A stretch of DNA of 13,667 bases from Gemmatimonadota bacterium (GTDB lineage: Bacteria > Gemmatimonadota > Gemmatimonadetes > Gemmatimonadales > GWC2-71-9). The notes below the pieces were generated by a model. That model ran no database searches and had not been told where the DNA came from. It worked only from the letters and a program-made list of their open reading frames with translations. The stretch lies in NCBI GenBank assembly GCA_016880225.1, contig JAEHDT010000229.1, positions 1-13,667 on the forward strand. Direction: 5' to 3'. Below are positions 1 through 7,192 of the stretch, one piece after another. The translations under genes and the position numbers were made by a program. The first letter of the stretch is position 1, and every line of letters begins with the position of its first letter.

Positions 1-524
1 AGATCGCGGTGATCGCGCTCTCGGGGATCGTGTCCGACACATCGATCCGCACCGGCGGCGACGAGCTGGACCAGGCGATCGTGCAGTTCATGCGCAAGAA
101 CTACAACCTCCTGATCGGCGAGCCCACGGCGGAGCAAATCAAGATCCAGATCGGCTCGGCGGCCCCGGTGGGCGAAGAGCGCGAGATGGAGGTGAAGGGC
201 CGGGACCTGGTCTCCGGCATCCCCAAGATCGTGCGCGTGCACTCGAGCGAGATCCGCGAGGCGGTGCAGGAGCCGATCCAGCAGATCGTGGATGCGGTGC
301 GGCGGGCGCTCGAAATCACGCCGCCCGAGCTCGCCTCGGACATCGTGGATCGGGGCATCGTGATGACGGGCGGGGGCGCGCTGATCCGCGGCCTCGACGT
401 GCTGCTGCAGCAGGAGACGGGCCTGCCGATCCACCTCGACGAGGACCCGATGACCTGCGTCGTGCGGGGGACGGGGCGGATCCTCGACGACCCGGAGAAA
501 TACCGCAACGTCCTGACCACCTGA
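1..524 (+). CDS. mreB: Rod shape-determining protein MreB (3' part only)
   Basis: MreB is the bacterial actin homologue: it polymerises with ATP on the inner face of the cytoplasmic membrane and guides the elongation peptidoglycan synthases. Only the C-terminal half (about 173 codons, against roughly 340 in the family) is present. The reading frame is open through the left edge at codon position 3, so the GTG at 9 is an internal valine and not a start. Visible family landmarks are the segment SGIVSD...GDELDQAI, the block NYNLLIGEPTAEQIKIQIGSA, and the nucleotide-binding loop MTGGGALIRGLDVLL, followed by VVRGTGRILDD near the C terminus. The stop lies four bases before the mreC ATG. Identity is secure from these motifs and from the mreC, mreD, mrdA, rodA genes that follow. 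Nothing looks damaged; the gene is simply cut by the window. Confidence 0.96.
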   Translation, partial: IAVIALSGIVSDTSIRTGGDELDQAIVQFMRKNYNLLIGEPTAEQIKIQIGSAAPVGEEREMEVKGRDLVSGIPKIVRVHSSEIREAVQEPIQQIVDAVRRALEITPPELASDIVDRGIVMTGGGALIRGLDVLLQQETGLPIHLDEDPMTCVVRGTGRILDDPEKYRNVLTT

Positions 525-528
525 CGCG

Positions 529-1380
529 ATGGCGCTCGGAGCGGACCGCTACGCCTCGCGGGGCGACACCCTCGCTTTTCTCGGATGCGTCGTGCTCTCC
601 GTCGCCGCCATGAGTCTCCCCGAGCGGATCCGCGATCCGCTGGCGCGCGGGCTGCGGCAGACGGTGCTGGCGCCGCTGCTCGCCCTGCAGCAGCAGATCG
701 GTCTCCTGGCGGCCTCGCTGGCGCGCTACGACCTCGTGGTGGCCCAGCGCGATTCCGCGGCGCTCGCCGCCACGTTCCTCCCCGAGCTCAGGGGTGAGAA
801 CGTCCGCCTGCGGAGCCTCTTGGGGTTGGGGACGAAACTGGGCAGCGGCTACGTTCCGGCCGAGGTGCTGCACGAATCGGAGCCCACCAACCCCCTCACG
901 TTCATCGTCTCCGCGGGCAAGAAGCAGGGGGTGAAGCCGCTGTCGGCCGTGGTGAGCCCCGAAGGCCTGGTCGGCATCGTGAGCGGCGTGGACGCGCAGA
1001 CGAGCGTCGTGGTGACGTGGGCGCACCCCGAGTTCCGGGCGAGCGCGATGGCCGCCGACGGCAGCGTGTACGGGATCGTGGCCCCACGCGGCAGCGACGG
1101 CCCCCGCGTCTGGCTGCTGCAGCTCGAGGGCGTCGCCTACCGGCAGCTGGTGTCCAACGGCACGCAGATCCTCACGTCGGGCCTGGGCGGCGTGATGCCA
1201 CGCGGCATTCCGATCGGAACCGTCGTGGGAGTGGCCGGCGAAGCCGAGGGGTGGGAGCGGACCTACCTGATCCGGCCCGCCGTCCACCCCGCCGCCGTCA
1301 CCCACGTCATGATCCTCACCGCGGCGCCGTTGCGGGGCGATCTGCGGTCGGTGTTCGAGTCGAGCCCGGAGTCGCAATGA
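529..1380 (+). CDS. mreC: Rod shape-determining protein MreC
   Basis: MreC is a bitopic inner-membrane protein whose periplasmic part contacts and activates PBP2 in the elongasome. The 283-residue product has the usual architecture. A short cytoplasmic N terminus is followed by one membrane segment at about residues 13-30 (TLAFLGCVVLSVAAMSL), a helical, probably coiled-coil stretch at about 45-95 ending in LRGENVRLRSLLGLG, and the paired beta-domain from about 105 to 270. The beta-domain contains the family-like segment SAGKKQGVKPLSAVVSPEG followed by LVGIVS, and later GVMPRGIPIGTVV. The ATG at 529 lies four bases after the mreB stop and leaves no room for an alternative upstream start. I see no strong Shine-Dalgarno, so coupling to mreB translation is likely. 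Its last four bases ATGA contain the mreD start. Length is slightly short for the family but complete. Confidence 0.95.
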   Translation: MALGADRYASRGDTLAFLGCVVLSVAAMSLPERIRDPLARGLRQTVLAPLLALQQQIGLLAASLARYDLVVAQRDSAALAATFLPELRGENVRLRSLLGLGTKLGSGYVPAEVLHESEPTNPLTFIVSAGKKQGVKPLSAVVSPEGLVGIVSGVDAQTSVVVTWAHPEFRASAMAADGSVYGIVAPRGSDGPRVWLLQLEGVAYRQLVSNGTQILTSGLGGVMPRGIPIGTVVGVAGEAEGWERTYLIRPAVHPAAVTHVMILTAAPLRGDLRSVFESSPESQ

Positions 1381-1874
1381 GACGGAGCGACAAGTACCGC
1401 TTCTACGTGATCCTCGCGGTGCTCGTGGTGCTGCAGTTCTCCGCCCGCGGCTGGCTCGGCGGCGACCGCGTGGCCCCCGATTTCCTGCTGCTGGCGCTGC
1501 TGATCTATACGATCCGCGCCCGGCCGGGGCCGAGCGCAGCGGCGGGCTTCGTGGTGGGACTGGTGCGGGATGCCTTGACGCCGGCGTCGTTCGGGGCCGG
1601 GGCGTTGGCGCACACGCTCGTGGGGTATCTCTCCTCCTGGAGCAAGGCGGTGTTCTTCGCGGAGAACCTGTTCGTGAACGGCTGCCTGTTTTTCGCGGGC
1701 ACCTGGTGCCGCAACGTGGCGGTGGCGCTCGCGTCCGGCAAGCTCAAGGGGGGGATGCTCGGCTGGGAGCTGCTGGTGTGGTCGCCGCTCCAGAGCCTGA
1801 CGACCGCCGTGGCGGGTGTGATCGTGCTGTGGCTGTTCGGCCGTCATCTCGCGATCCGCCTGGGCGACGCGTGA
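1377..1874 (+). CDS. mreD: Rod shape-determining protein MreD
   Basis: MreD is a small polytopic inner-membrane protein of the elongasome that works with MreC to regulate PBP2-RodA. The ATG overlaps the mreC stop as ATGA, giving 165 residues, the usual size. Hydrophobic segments are visible at about residues 9-24 (VILAVLVVLQFSARGW), 33-45 (PDFLLLALLIYTI), 53-85 (containing AAAGFVVGLVRDALTP), 100-120 and 140-160 (TTAVAGVIVLWLFG). The segment FVVGLVRDALTP followed by a Gly/Ala-rich stretch is typical of MreD, where a GLxxDxL-like motif recurs. The same frame is open further upstream inside mreC, but that extension is arginine-rich and out of character, so the overlapping ATG is the credible start. 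The gene ends in GTGA, which supplies the mrdA start. Sequence conservation in MreD is weak, so position and topology carry much of the call. Confidence 0.92.
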   Translation: MRRSDKYRFYVILAVLVVLQFSARGWLGGDRVAPDFLLLALLIYTIRARPGPSAAAGFVVGLVRDALTPASFGAGALAHTLVGYLSSWSKAVFFAENLFVNGCLFFAGTWCRNVAVALASGKLKGGMLGWELLVWSPLQSLTTAVAGVIVLWLFGRHLAIRLGDA

Positions 1875-3802
1875 GCGGGTTTCACCCACACCTGCTGGAG
1901 CGACGGCTGCGCGTCACGCGCGGCGTGGTGTGGGGCTCGGTAGCGGCGCTGGTCATCGTCTTCTTCCGCACACAGATCCTCGAGCACTCGAAGTACCAGC
2001 TCCAGTCCGAGACCAACCGGCTGCGGCCGATCCCGCTGCCCGCGCCGCGCGGCATCATCACCGACCGCAACGGCAAGATCCTCGCCGAGAACGTGACCGG
2101 ATACACGGTGTCGCTGCTTCCCGCGCCGGACCAAGACTCGCTGCGGGCCACCCTGCGCCGCATCGCGCCGATCGTGAAGCTCGACAGCCTGGACATCGAG
2201 CGCGTGCTGGCCCGCTACCGGAAGACTCCCTACCTGCCGGTCACCGTGCTGCCGAGCGCGACGTTCGGAATCGTCTCGGCGCTCGAGGAGCGGCGCCTCA
2301 TCTTCCCGGGGCTGCTCATCCAGGCCGAGCCGAAGCGCCATTACCCCGACAGCTCGCTCGTGGCCCACCTCGTGGGCTACGTGGGCGAGCTGACCGAGGC
2401 GGAGCGGGCCCAGCGGCGTTTCGCGTCGGTGCGGCTGGGCGGTCTGCTCGGCAAGGACGGGCTCGAGCGTGAGTACGACGACTCGTTGCGCGGTGCGGAC
2501 GGCGTGCGCTTCGTGGAGGTGAGCGCCCTTGGGCACGTGGTGCGCGAGGCGGGCGCGGCCTCCCGGTTGTCGCCGGTCCCCGGGCGCGCGCTCCACACCA
2601 CCATCGACCTCGAGCTGCAGCGCTACATCGCCCAGATCTTTCCGGGGGGGCAGCGGGGCGCCGTGCTGGCCATGAATCCGAACACGGGCGAGATCCTCGC
2701 CCTCTACAGCGCGCCCGGGTTCGATCCCAACGCGTTCGTGGGCGGGGTGGACCCCGACTACTGGCGGCGGCTCAACGAGAACGAAGCACACCCGCTGTTC
2801 GACCGCACCATCCAGGCGCGCTATCCGCCGGGCTCGACCTGGAAGCTCGCGGTCGCGGCCATGGCGCTGCGGCGCGGCATCGTGACGTTGCGGTCCCGGA
2901 TGCCGATTCCCTGCCGCGGCGGGCTGCAGTACGGGAACCGCTTCTTCCGTTGCTGGTCGGCCCAGGGGCACGGCGACCTCGCGCTGGTGGACGCGATCGC
3001 CCAGAGCTGCGACGTCTACTTCTACCAGCTGGGGCTGAAGCTCGGCCTCACGTCGCTGCTCGAGGACGCCGGCACCCTGGGCTTTCATTCGCGCACCGGC
3101 GTGGATCTGCCGGGAGAGATCACGTCCGAGTTCCCGGGCGGCACGGACTACTACGACCGCTACTACGGGCCGCGGCGCTGGACCTCCGCGGTCACCCTCA
3201 ATCTCGCCATCGGCCAGGGCGAGAACGCCCAAACGCTCGTGAACATGGTGCGGTTCTACCAGATGCTCGCGAGCGACGGCAAGGCGCGCACTCCGTACCT
3301 GGTGCACCCGGCCGCAGCATCGAGCGTGAGCCTCGACCTGGCGCCCGACCAGCTCGCCGGGCTGCGCCAGGCGATGATCAGCGTGGTGGAGCGCGGGACC
3401 GCGCGCGGTGCCGCCCGCTTCGGCGGCAGCATCGCGATCGCCGGGAAGACCGGGACCGCCCAGAATCCGCACGGCCCGGCGCACGGCTGGTTCATCGGGT
3501 TCGCGCCGGCCGAGAAGCCCGAGATCGTGGTCGGTGCAATCGTGGAGTTCGCGCGCGAAGGTCCATACGTGGCGCCGCTCGTGACCCGCGTGATCGGTCA
3601 CTACCTGGGCGTCGACACCACCGCGGCCTCTCGCATCCGGATCGTGCTCCCCACCGACACCGCGCCGCACCCGATGCAGCTCCTCCCCGGCCCCCCGGAG
3701 GAGGACACGACCGTCACCCCACTCGATACGGCCCCGACGCCTCCGGATACGGGGGCGCCGCCGGACACAGGCGATGCGACCCCCGCTCCGCGAACTCGAT
3801 AG
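1871..3802 (+). CDS. mrdA: Penicillin-binding protein 2 (elongation transpeptidase)
   Basis: PBP2 is the class B transpeptidase that cross-links new lateral-wall peptidoglycan in partnership with RodA. With the GTG at 1871, overlapping the mreD stop as GTGA, the protein has 643 residues. An open frame continues upstream inside mreD but lacks family character. A single membrane anchor sits at about residues 17-32 (GVVWGSVAALVIVFF), and the pedestal domain follows with APRGIITDRNGKILAEN. The transpeptidase domain holds all three catalytic motifs: STWK with nucleophile S322 and K325, SCD at 379-381 (the SxN-type motif in its PBP2-like SxD form), and KTGTAQ at 526-531. After the fold ends near residue 590 there is a tail of about 50 residues rich in Pro, Asp and Thr with repeated D-T pairs. 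The final 29 bases overlap rodA. Confidence 0.96.
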   Translation: MSGFHPHLLERRLRVTRGVVWGSVAALVIVFFRTQILEHSKYQLQSETNRLRPIPLPAPRGIITDRNGKILAENVTGYTVSLLPAPDQDSLRATLRRIAPIVKLDSLDIERVLARYRKTPYLPVTVLPSATFGIVSALEERRLIFPGLLIQAEPKRHYPDSSLVAHLVGYVGELTEAERAQRRFASVRLGGLLGKDGLEREYDDSLRGADGVRFVEVSALGHVVREAGAASRLSPVPGRALHTTIDLELQRYIAQIFPGGQRGAVLAMNPNTGEILALYSAPGFDPNAFVGGVDPDYWRRLNENEAHPLFDRTIQARYPPGSTWKLAVAAMALRRGIVTLRSRMPIPCRGGLQYGNRFFRCWSAQGHGDLALVDAIAQSCDVYFYQLGLKLGLTSLLEDAGTLGFHSRTGVDLPGEITSEFPGGTDYYDRYYGPRRWTSAVTLNLAIGQGENAQTLVNMVRFYQMLASDGKARTPYLVHPAAASSVSLDLAPDQLAGLRQAMISVVERGTARGAARFGGSIAIAGKTGTAQNPHGPAHGWFIGFAPAEKPEIVVGAIVEFAREGPYVAPLVTRVIGHYLGVDTTAASRIRIVLPTDTAPHPMQLLPGPPEEDTTVTPLDTAPTPPDTGAPPDTGDATPAPRTR

Positions 3803-5021
3803 GCCGCTCGGCCTGGTCGTCCTCGCCCTCGCGGCCTATGGCCTCGCCACGCTGTACTCGGCCGGCCAGACCGACGTGCCCACGTTCGTCACCACGATCT
3901 GGCAGAAGCAGCTGATCTGGCTCGGCGTCGGCGCCGTCGCGGTGGTGCTGATGTTCCGCACGTCGCCCCGCCTGCTCGAGTGGGCCACGCCGTACGCCTA
4001 CGGCATCAGCGTCGTGGTGCTGGTGTTCACACTGTTCGTGGGCACCGGCGGCGGCACGGCAGCGAGCGAACGCTCGTGGATCGCCATCGGCGGATGGCGC
4101 CTGGGCCAGCCCGCGGAGCTCGCCAAGCTCGCCGTGATCCTCATGCTGGGCCGCTGGCTCGCCGAGCGGCGCGAAGCCCCCGCCACGCTGCGCGATCTGG
4201 TGCCGCCGTGCGTCATTGTCGGGCTGCCGACGTTGCTGGTCGCCAAGCAGCCCGACCTGGGGAGCGCGATGGTATTCATCGCCATCCTGTTCACCATGCT
4301 GTTCTGGGCCGGCACGAAGCCGTCGCTCCTCCTGCTGCTCGGCTCCCCCGTGATCGGGTTGATCCTCGCCTTCTCGACCGTGACCTGGGGAGCCTGGATC
4401 GTCGTCCTCGTGGCGCTGCTCGTCTGGTGGCGACCGTACGTATGGGAAGGCCTGGCGGTGATGCTCGCCAATCTCGTCATGGGCGTCATCGCCGTCCCCC
4501 TGTGGCAGCGACTCGCCCCCTACCAGCAGAACCGCCTGCTCGCGTTCCTGAACCCGCAGGAGGACCCCCGAGCCACCGGATGGCACGTCATCCAATCGAA
4601 GATCGCGATCGGCTCGGGCGGATTCCTCGGCCAGGGGTTCACCCACGGCCCGCAGAAGCGGCTGGCGTTTCTGCCCGCCCAGTTCACCGACTTCATCTTC
4701 TCCGTTGTGGGGGAAGAGCTGGGCTTCGTCGGCGTGCTGGTCGCCCTGGCGCTGTTCGGGGCGCTGCTGCTGATCCTGCTCCGCATCGCCCGTCGCGCCA
4801 CCGACCCGTACTCGAGCCTGTGCGTGTTCGGCGTGACCGGGATGCTGTTCACGCACATCATCGAGAACATCGGGATGACCGTGAACCTGCTGCCGATCAC
4901 CGGGATCCCGCTGCCGTTCTTCTCCTACGGGGGCTCGTTCCTGCTCGCCTGCTCGCTCGCCGTCGGCATCTCGCTGCGGGTGGCGTGGGAGGCTCGGCAG
5001 TCAGGCTATGCTGAGCTGTGA
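3774..5021 (+). CDS. rodA: Peptidoglycan glycosyltransferase RodA
   Basis: RodA is the SEDS-family glycosyltransferase that polymerises lipid II into glycan strands in the elongasome, paired with PBP2. The 415-residue product is strongly hydrophobic with about ten membrane segments. Recognisable signatures are KQPDLGSAMVF, the extracytoplasmic stretch FLPAQFTDFIFSVVGEELG and the C-terminal block MTVNLLPITGIPLPFFSYGG. The Asp in TDFIF is residue 306 here; it lines up with the functionally essential aspartate of SEDS proteins (D262 in E. coli RodA, from memory). The ATG lies inside the end of mrdA, a 29-base overlap. It is preferred because the residues directly after it (LDRPLGLVVLALAAYGLATLYSAG) match the family's first membrane helix. 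The protein is somewhat longer than E. coli RodA (370), mainly through longer loops. FtsW is the main alternative but the PBP2/Mre neighbours favour RodA. Confidence 0.95.
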   Translation: MRPPLRELDRPLGLVVLALAAYGLATLYSAGQTDVPTFVTTIWQKQLIWLGVGAVAVVLMFRTSPRLLEWATPYAYGISVVVLVFTLFVGTGGGTAASERSWIAIGGWRLGQPAELAKLAVILMLGRWLAERREAPATLRDLVPPCVIVGLPTLLVAKQPDLGSAMVFIAILFTMLFWAGTKPSLLLLLGSPVIGLILAFSTVTWGAWIVVLVALLVWWRPYVWEGLAVMLANLVMGVIAVPLWQRLAPYQQNRLLAFLNPQEDPRATGWHVIQSKIAIGSGGFLGQGFTHGPQKRLAFLPAQFTDFIFSVVGEELGFVGVLVALALFGALLLILLRIARRATDPYSSLCVFGVTGMLFTHIIENIGMTVNLLPITGIPLPFFSYGGSFLLACSLAVGISLRVAWEARQSGYAEL

Positions 5022-5046
5022 CAACGCGTTACGCCGCTGGTACTGG
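5018..5046 (+). promoter_or_regulatory. Weak candidate promoter in the rodA-accD gap
   Basis: GTGACA at 5018-5023 differs from the sigma-70 -35 consensus TTGACA by one base. Seventeen bases downstream lies TACTGG at 5041-5046, which keeps only the first two bases of a -10 element. This is the only interval between rodA and accD, so an accD promoter here is reasonable, but the -10 match is poor and the call is speculative. Confidence 0.18.
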
Positions 5047-5050
5047 CGCC

Positions 5051-5063
5051 GGGGCAGGGCCCC
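5051..5063 (+). other. Short inverted repeat in the rodA-accD gap
   Basis: GGGGC (5051-5055) and GCCCC (5059-5063) form a perfect five-base stem around a three-base AGG loop. It is followed by TCCCAAATTG rather than a T run, so it is not a typical intrinsic terminator. In sequence this GC-rich such a small palindrome can arise by chance. It might still affect the accD leader, since it lies about 30 bases upstream of the accD start. Confidence 0.3.
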
Positions 5064-5093
5064 TCCCAAATTGTCGCGCTCAAGCCCCCCACT

Positions 5094-5960
5094 ATGGCGC
5101 GAATGGCCTGGTTCAAAAAAGAGCGTAAGCCGCGGACGTCCGAACGGGTCAAGCTGGAGATTCCGGCCGACGCCTGGGAGAAGTGCGACGAATGCGGCCA
5201 TATCGACATCAAGGACCGATTCGTCCGCGCGCTCAACGTCTGCCCCAATTGCGGGCACCATCGCCGCATTTCCGCGCAGGAGTACATCGATCTACTGGTG
5301 GATGAGGGCTCGTGGCACGAGCTCGACGCCGCGCTCAAGTCCACCGATCCGTTGCACTTTGAGAGCTACCCGCAGCGCCTCGACGTAGCGATCCAGAAGG
5401 CGGGACCGCTCGAGGCCGTGCGTACGGGATACGGCCGCCTGGACGGCATGCCGCTCGATCTCGCGGTGATGGACTTCAACTTCATGGGCGGCTCGATGGG
5501 GTCCGTAGTGGGGGAGAAGATCGCCCGCCTGACGCGGCGCTCGGCGGAGCGGCATATTCCACTCGTGATCGTCTCGGCGTCGGGTGGAGCCCGCATGCAG
5601 GAGGGGGTGCTGTCCCTCATGCAAATGGCCAAGACCTCGGTCGAGATCGCCCGGCTGCGGGCCGCGCGGGTGCCGTTCATCTCGATCCTCACCAATCCCA
5701 CCACCGGCGGCGTGTCCGCCTCCTACGCGATGCAGGGCGACGTCATCCTGGCCGAGCCGGGCGCCGTGATCGGCTTCGCCGGGCCGCGTGTGATCAAGCA
5801 GACGATCGGTCAGGACCTGCCGGAAGGGTTCCAGACGGCCGAGTTCCTGGTGGATCACGGAATGCTCGACGCCGTGGTGCCGCGGAGCGAGCTGCGGGAC
5901 ACCACGGCCCAGCTGCTGCGGCACATGGCCGGCCGGCGACCGGCGGAGGCCGCCGACTGA
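5094..5960 (+). CDS. accD: Acetyl-CoA carboxylase carboxyltransferase subunit beta
   Basis: AccD is the beta subunit of the carboxyltransferase half of acetyl-CoA carboxylase. With AccA it moves CO2 from carboxybiotin to acetyl-CoA, making malonyl-CoA for fatty acid synthesis in the cytoplasm. The N-terminal zinc ribbon is intact: C31-x2-C34 and C50-x2-C53. The crotonase-fold catalytic core shows VIVSASGGARMQEGVLSLMQ, TNPTTGGVSASYAMQGDV and EPGAVIGFAGPRVIKQTIG. At 288 residues it is close to the family's size of about 280-305. The ATG at 5094 gives MARMAWFKK; a second ATG three codons on (5103) gives MAWFKK, which resembles typical AccD N termini and is an equally good start. Neither has a visible Shine-Dalgarno. 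It follows rodA by 72 bases and overlaps folC at its stop codon. accA is not in the window. Confidence 0.96.
   Translation: MARMAWFKKERKPRTSERVKLEIPADAWEKCDECGHIDIKDRFVRALNVCPNCGHHRRISAQEYIDLLVDEGSWHELDAALKSTDPLHFESYPQRLDVAIQKAGPLEAVRTGYGRLDGMPLDLAVMDFNFMGGSMGSVVGEKIARLTRRSAERHIPLVIVSASGGARMQEGVLSLMQMAKTSVEIARLRAARVPFISILTNPTTGGVSASYAMQGDVILAEPGAVIGFAGPRVIKQTIGQDLPEGFQTAEFLVDHGMLDAVVPRSELRDTTAQLLRHMAGRRPAEAAD
5945..5949 (+). promoter_or_regulatory. Shine-Dalgarno GGAGG that decides the folC start
   Basis: GGAGG lies inside the last codons of accD. Seven bases separate it from the CTG at 5957, an ideal spacing for initiation. No ATG, GTG or TTG in the folC frame lies at a suitable distance, so this site argues that folC starts with CTG. 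Confidence 0.6.
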
Positions 5961-7183
5961 CCCGCACCGGGCTGTCCTTCGAGGACGCCTGCCGCTTTCT
6001 CTTCGCGCGACAAGGGAGCCGCATCAAGTGGAGCCTCGGGCCGACCGAGGGGCTGCTCGACGTGCTGGGGCGTCCCGAGCGGCATTTTCCGAGCGTCCAT
6101 ATCGGCGGCACGAACGGCAAGGGCTCGACCTGCGCCTTCACGGCGGCGCAGCTCTCCGCGCGCGGATTCCGGGTCGGGGTCTACACGTCGCCTCACCTGG
6201 TGTCGGTCCGGGAGCGCATGGTGGTGGACGGCGTGCCGATCTCGGAAGCGGCGTTCGCCGAGTGGACCACGTTCCTGAAGCCGCACGTGGAGCGCCTGGA
6301 CGCGAGCTTCTTCGAGGCCACGACCGCCATCGCGTTCGCCGATCTCGCCGCTCGGGGAGTGGACATCGCGGTGGTCGAGGTGGGACTTGGCGGGCGGCTC
6401 GACGCGACCAACGTCATCACGCCCCTCGTGTCGGCGGTGACGAAGATCGCGCGGGAGCACGTGGACTATCTCGGGCCGGACCTCGCCTCGATCGCCCGTG
6501 AGAAAGCCGGGATCGCGAAGCCTGGCGTGCCGTTCGTGTTCGGTGAGCGGGATGCGGCCGTGCGCCGCGTCCTCGCCACGGAGGCGGAGCGACGGGGGGC
6601 CGCCCCGGTCACGGCGGTGGACACGACCCGCCCGCCCCGCGGGCCCCTCGGGTTGCGGGGGCGGCATCAGCACGGCAACGCCTGGGTGGCGCACGCCGCT
6701 CTCAACGCGCTACCGCCGCCGTTCGGACCCGTCGGCGATGCCTGGCCCGAGAGCTTCGGTCACGCCTACGTTGCCGGGCGGTTCGATGTGCGCGGCCGCT
6801 GGATCTTCGACGTGGCGCACAACCCCGATGGCGCCCGGGTGCTCGCCGATACGTTGCGCGAATGCGACCCGCCGCACCCGCGGCGCGCCCTGGTCGGGGT
6901 GCTGGGCGACAAGGACTACCTCGGGATGATCGAGTGTCTGGCGGGCGAGGTCGACGCCTTCATGTTCACCCTGCCCGACACCGCGCCGGAGCGGCGCCGC
7001 TGGGACCTCGCCCGGCTCGAGCGCGAGCTGGGAGGCCTCGCCGTCGCGCACGAGTTCGAGCCCGATTTCGCGGCGGCAGTCGAGCGGGTGCAGGACGGCG
7101 CTGCGACGGTGATCGTCACCGGCTCGTTCCACACCGTCGGCGACGCGCTCGCCCGCTTGCCGGGGTTTGCAGCCGTCGGCTAA
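5957..7183 (+). CDS. folC: Bifunctional folylpolyglutamate / dihydrofolate synthase
   Basis: FolC adds glutamate to dihydropteroate and/or lengthens the polyglutamate tail of folates, using ATP in the cytoplasm. Mur-ligase-type landmarks are clear: the P-loop GGTNGKGST with K55, YTSPHLVSVRERM, EVGLGGRLDATN, the block YLGPDLASIAREKAGIAKPG, and the C-terminal-domain motif DVAHNPDG starting at D285. The first ATG/GTG/TTG in frame is GTG 6062, but family-like sequence extends upstream of it (SFEDACRFLFARQGS, then SLGPTEGLLDVLG). I therefore place the start at CTG 5957, which overlaps the accD stop as CTGA and has GGAGG seven bases upstream, giving 408 residues, normal for FolC. CTG 5972 is a less likely alternative. 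The region between the two domains looks somewhat short. The gene ends nine bases before hisS. Whether it does both FolC activities cannot be told from sequence alone. Confidence 0.92.
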   Translation: MTRTGLSFEDACRFLFARQGSRIKWSLGPTEGLLDVLGRPERHFPSVHIGGTNGKGSTCAFTAAQLSARGFRVGVYTSPHLVSVRERMVVDGVPISEAAFAEWTTFLKPHVERLDASFFEATTAIAFADLAARGVDIAVVEVGLGGRLDATNVITPLVSAVTKIAREHVDYLGPDLASIAREKAGIAKPGVPFVFGERDAAVRRVLATEAERRGAAPVTAVDTTRPPRGPLGLRGRHQHGNAWVAHAALNALPPPFGPVGDAWPESFGHAYVAGRFDVRGRWIFDVAHNPDGARVLADTLRECDPPHPRRALVGVLGDKDYLGMIECLAGEVDAFMFTLPDTAPERRRWDLARLERELGGLAVAHEFEPDFAAAVERVQDGAATVIVTGSFHTVGDALARLPGFAAVG

Positions 7184-7192
7184 TTTGTTGCC

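Noticed and set aside
316..1377. Open frame of 353 codons on the minus strand
   Set aside because: Antisense to the end of mreB and all of mreC, with low-complexity Arg/Gly/His composition and no motif.
1844..3670. Very long open frame of 608 codons on the minus strand
   Set aside because: It lies antisense to mrdA, whose motifs are unambiguous. The antisense product is rich in Arg, His, Gly and Glu with no recognisable domain, as expected for shadow frames in GC-rich DNA.
2950..3915. Plus-strand open frame of 321 codons overlapping mrdA and rodA
   Set aside because: It is an alternative frame of two well-identified genes, arginine-rich and motif-free.
3714..4856. Open frame of 380 codons on the minus strand
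   Set aside because: Antisense to rodA; composed mainly of Glu, Gln, His, Asp and Arg, a typical mirror of a hydrophobic membrane gene.
5007..5012. TATGCT as a possible -10 element at the end of rodA
   Set aside because: No acceptable -35 sequence lies 16-18 bases upstream, and the site is within the rodA coding sequence.
5855..6694. Open frame of 279 codons on the minus strand across the accD-folC junction
   Set aside because: Antisense to two genes with clear catalytic motifs; no family resemblance.
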